Positions 62,439 to 64,000 of a stretch of 64,000 bases of DNA are shown one piece after another; position 1 is the first letter of the stretch, and each line of letters starts with the position of its first letter. A program made the translations under genes and the position numbers. The DNA lies in contig OY855911.1 of assembly GCA_963693305.1 (NCBI GenBank), positions 29,660,439 through 29,724,438 of the forward strand. The letters are read 5' to 3'. The notes below the pieces were generated by a model, which had not been told where the DNA came from, did no database searches, and saw only the letters and a list, made by a program, of their open reading frames with translations. This DNA comes from Meandrina meandrites (Eukaryota > Cnidaria > Anthozoa > Scleractinia > Meandrinidae).

Positions 62439-63504
62439 AATAACTTAATTGTTGAATTTGGACTGCACAAGATGTCTTCAGAATCATTGACAGTTTAAAG
62501 TTGGAGACTTTATCAGACATTATCTTTAAACTTTGAGTACGGCTTATGAGCTAGTATTTCAAAATTGACTTTTACCACAGATTGCTTCGAATTCTCTCGA
62601 ATGAAAATTTAACATGTCACGCGAGCGAGCCTGACACGCGAGCAACGATAACGATAAGGTCACGGAAACTAATTTAGTATTTTTATAACACTTTATGGGA
62701 GAGGTAAGTGCGAAATTACGGTTATTTTAACAATCAAAGTACAAAAAAATTGTTGAGGGTTTTAGAGGTAAAGAAACATTTTATTAGTCTGGATTCGCTT
62801 CTGTTCGCATTCAATACGGAAAGAGTTGATCCTGTTGATCTTCTGGCTCTTCTGACGGCTGCAGCAGTTTATAAGTATTTTTGGTATTTGAATAAATCAT
62901 AAAAAATGGAGCCTGGATTGTCAATAGCAGTTTCATATTTATATGGGCTTGATCGATCACACTTACCGAAGCAATTTTTTTATGTATATTAAAGTGTTAC
63001 GCACATCGGTTGCCTAGAACATGCAAATTTCCGAGTCACATAACAAAACACAACATTGCAGAACTTTCACATTGATTGTTTATAAAAGGATTACGGCCGA
63101 ATAACAGTAAAATACTCGCGATCCTTTACTTAACTGCTGAACAATTAGGAAATGACGAAATGGTCGAGAACGTACGTACAAAACAAAGACTTTTCGCTAA
63201 AGACTTACCATAATTTCTTTACCACGTCAAAAGCGGAAGCAACATTCCATTGAAAAGTAGCTTTCTGTCATCTGACTGAAATGTTTCAAGATATACAGAT
63301 GATGTAAAAACTAGCAATCTAGGAGTAGGTGGACTTACGATCAACTTAAACAGTGACTGAATCTACCGTTCTCCTTTTGAAACTCAAAAGCAGCGCGCAG
63401 TCGATTGCGAATGGAGCAAAGGCTCCTGGGATATACAAGTGTCACGCGACATTCCTAACCGGTCACGAAATACCAGGGCATTGCTTCTGGTGGGGACGGG
63501 GTAG

Positions 63505-63526
63505 GGGGTGGGGGGGGGGGGGGGGG
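63505..63526. repeat. Long G run
   Basis: A homopolymer-like G tract interrupted by one T, at the end of the duplicated flank. Length is likely unreliable in the assembly. Confidence 0.7.
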
Positions 63527-63583
63527 GAGAGAAAGTGGGAGCCCAGGAGACAGAAGCACTCAAGAAGGGGAGTTGGTAAATTA

Positions 63584-64000
63584 CAGTCGACTCCCCATAA
63601 CTCGAACCCTCGCTAACTCGAACCTCGCGCTAACTCGAACCAAAATCGATTCCGTCATACATTTACTGTAATTTTACCCTCGGTAACTCGAACCCTCGAT
63701 AACTCGAACCTCCCGCTAACTCGAACCAATTTTCGTTTCCCTTTAGGTCATTTTTCATATAACTGTACCCTCGATAACTCGAACCATGTTTGTCAATACG
63801 TGACAAGTCAAAGCAAACAGTGTACTGTAGACCAAAACATTGAATTTATTTTGAAGCAGCCGTGTATTAATTCTTTGTTTTTTTTGCATTACACAAAACG
63901 TGTACAGTCTACTTGTGGTTTAGGTTGATACCGATTCTTTCAAATCCAATCAGAAAACTTTCAAGGATAATCGATAGTAATAGATTAGTTGGGAAGCATC
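63584..64000. mobile_element. Left part of a pogo/Tigger-like element
   Basis: CAGTCGACTCCCCATAACTC preceded by TA (63582-63583), followed by repeated TAACTCGAACC words like those in the element at 27975-28151. No matching right end is visible before the window ends. Confidence 0.5.

Larger units (their letters stand above)
61000..63540. repeat. Duplicated 5' flank of locus C
   Basis: Matches 23300-26560 apart from indels and transposon insertions. The segmental duplication therefore covers about 21.3-26.5 kb and 59.3-63.5 kb in the same orientation. Confidence 0.88.

Noticed and set aside
1..64000. CRISPR arrays, bacterial operons or contamination
   Set aside because: Introns, eukaryotic transposons and AT-rich intergenic DNA run through the window; the regular repeats are microsatellites, minisatellites or the large array.

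Overview
The window is eukaryotic, intron-containing, AT-rich DNA. It is most likely from an anthozoan cnidarian, and a stony coral fits best. The evidence is consensus GT..AG splice sites around every convincing coding block, a DIRS-type retrotransposon, a CR1/L2-like LINE 3' end, many short inverted-repeat DNA elements, and multidomain genes of a type I associate with corals. The species call is inference. There are no bacterial operons, CRISPR arrays or rRNA genes, and the tRNA-like sequences look like SINE heads or relics.

All recognisable host coding sequence is on the minus strand and belongs to one modular gene family. I name its exon types from the sequence: GT (GT-B glycosyltransferase), H and P (polar hinges), N1+N2 (an unrecognised alpha/beta domain), L (a similar domain half) and REP (exon ending in two ~75-residue repeats). 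Every internal exon begins and ends in phase 1, so the exons can be added, lost or duplicated without changing frame. The loci are: locus 1, about 1-23272, GT-H-P-P-H' followed by an array of alternating P2 and L exons; locus A, 35058-39039, N1-N2-L-REP, whose four exons total 1716 nt (571 codons plus stop); locus B, 43227-49490, N1-N2-REP, totalling 1275 nt (424 codons plus stop); locus C, 57997-60972, a GT pseudogene followed by decayed H, P, a partial P and REP. Locus C is a segmental duplicate of locus 1 at its 5' end and of locus A at its 3' end. Locus B duplicates the 5' half of locus A.

Layout: 1-18771, a near-identical tandem array with a 7.19-kb unit carrying L, P2, a LINE 3' end, a SINE and a large palindrome; 18756-23272, the 5' part of locus 1; 23273-28999, flanking DNA with several DNA-transposon insertions and one relic N1 exon; 29000-33246, a DIRS retrotransposon with long intact gag, RT-RNaseH and tyrosine-recombinase frames; 33244-34626, a foldback and a tRNA-like sequence; 35058-39039, locus A; 39469-41040, an insertion and a relic gene start; 43227-49490, locus B, with a 2-kb TA-flanked element in an intron; 50867-56607, a decayed Mutator-like element with ~200-bp terminal inverted repeats, a THAP relic and transposase fragments; 56893-57819, two MITEs; 57997-63550, locus C and duplicated flank.

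The main story is a phase-1 exon toolkit being reshuffled by segmental and tandem duplication. The tandem array would add repeated P2-L modules to a glycosyltransferase transcript if those exons are spliced together. Comparing the duplicated segments also yields several filled/empty site pairs that date transposon insertions.
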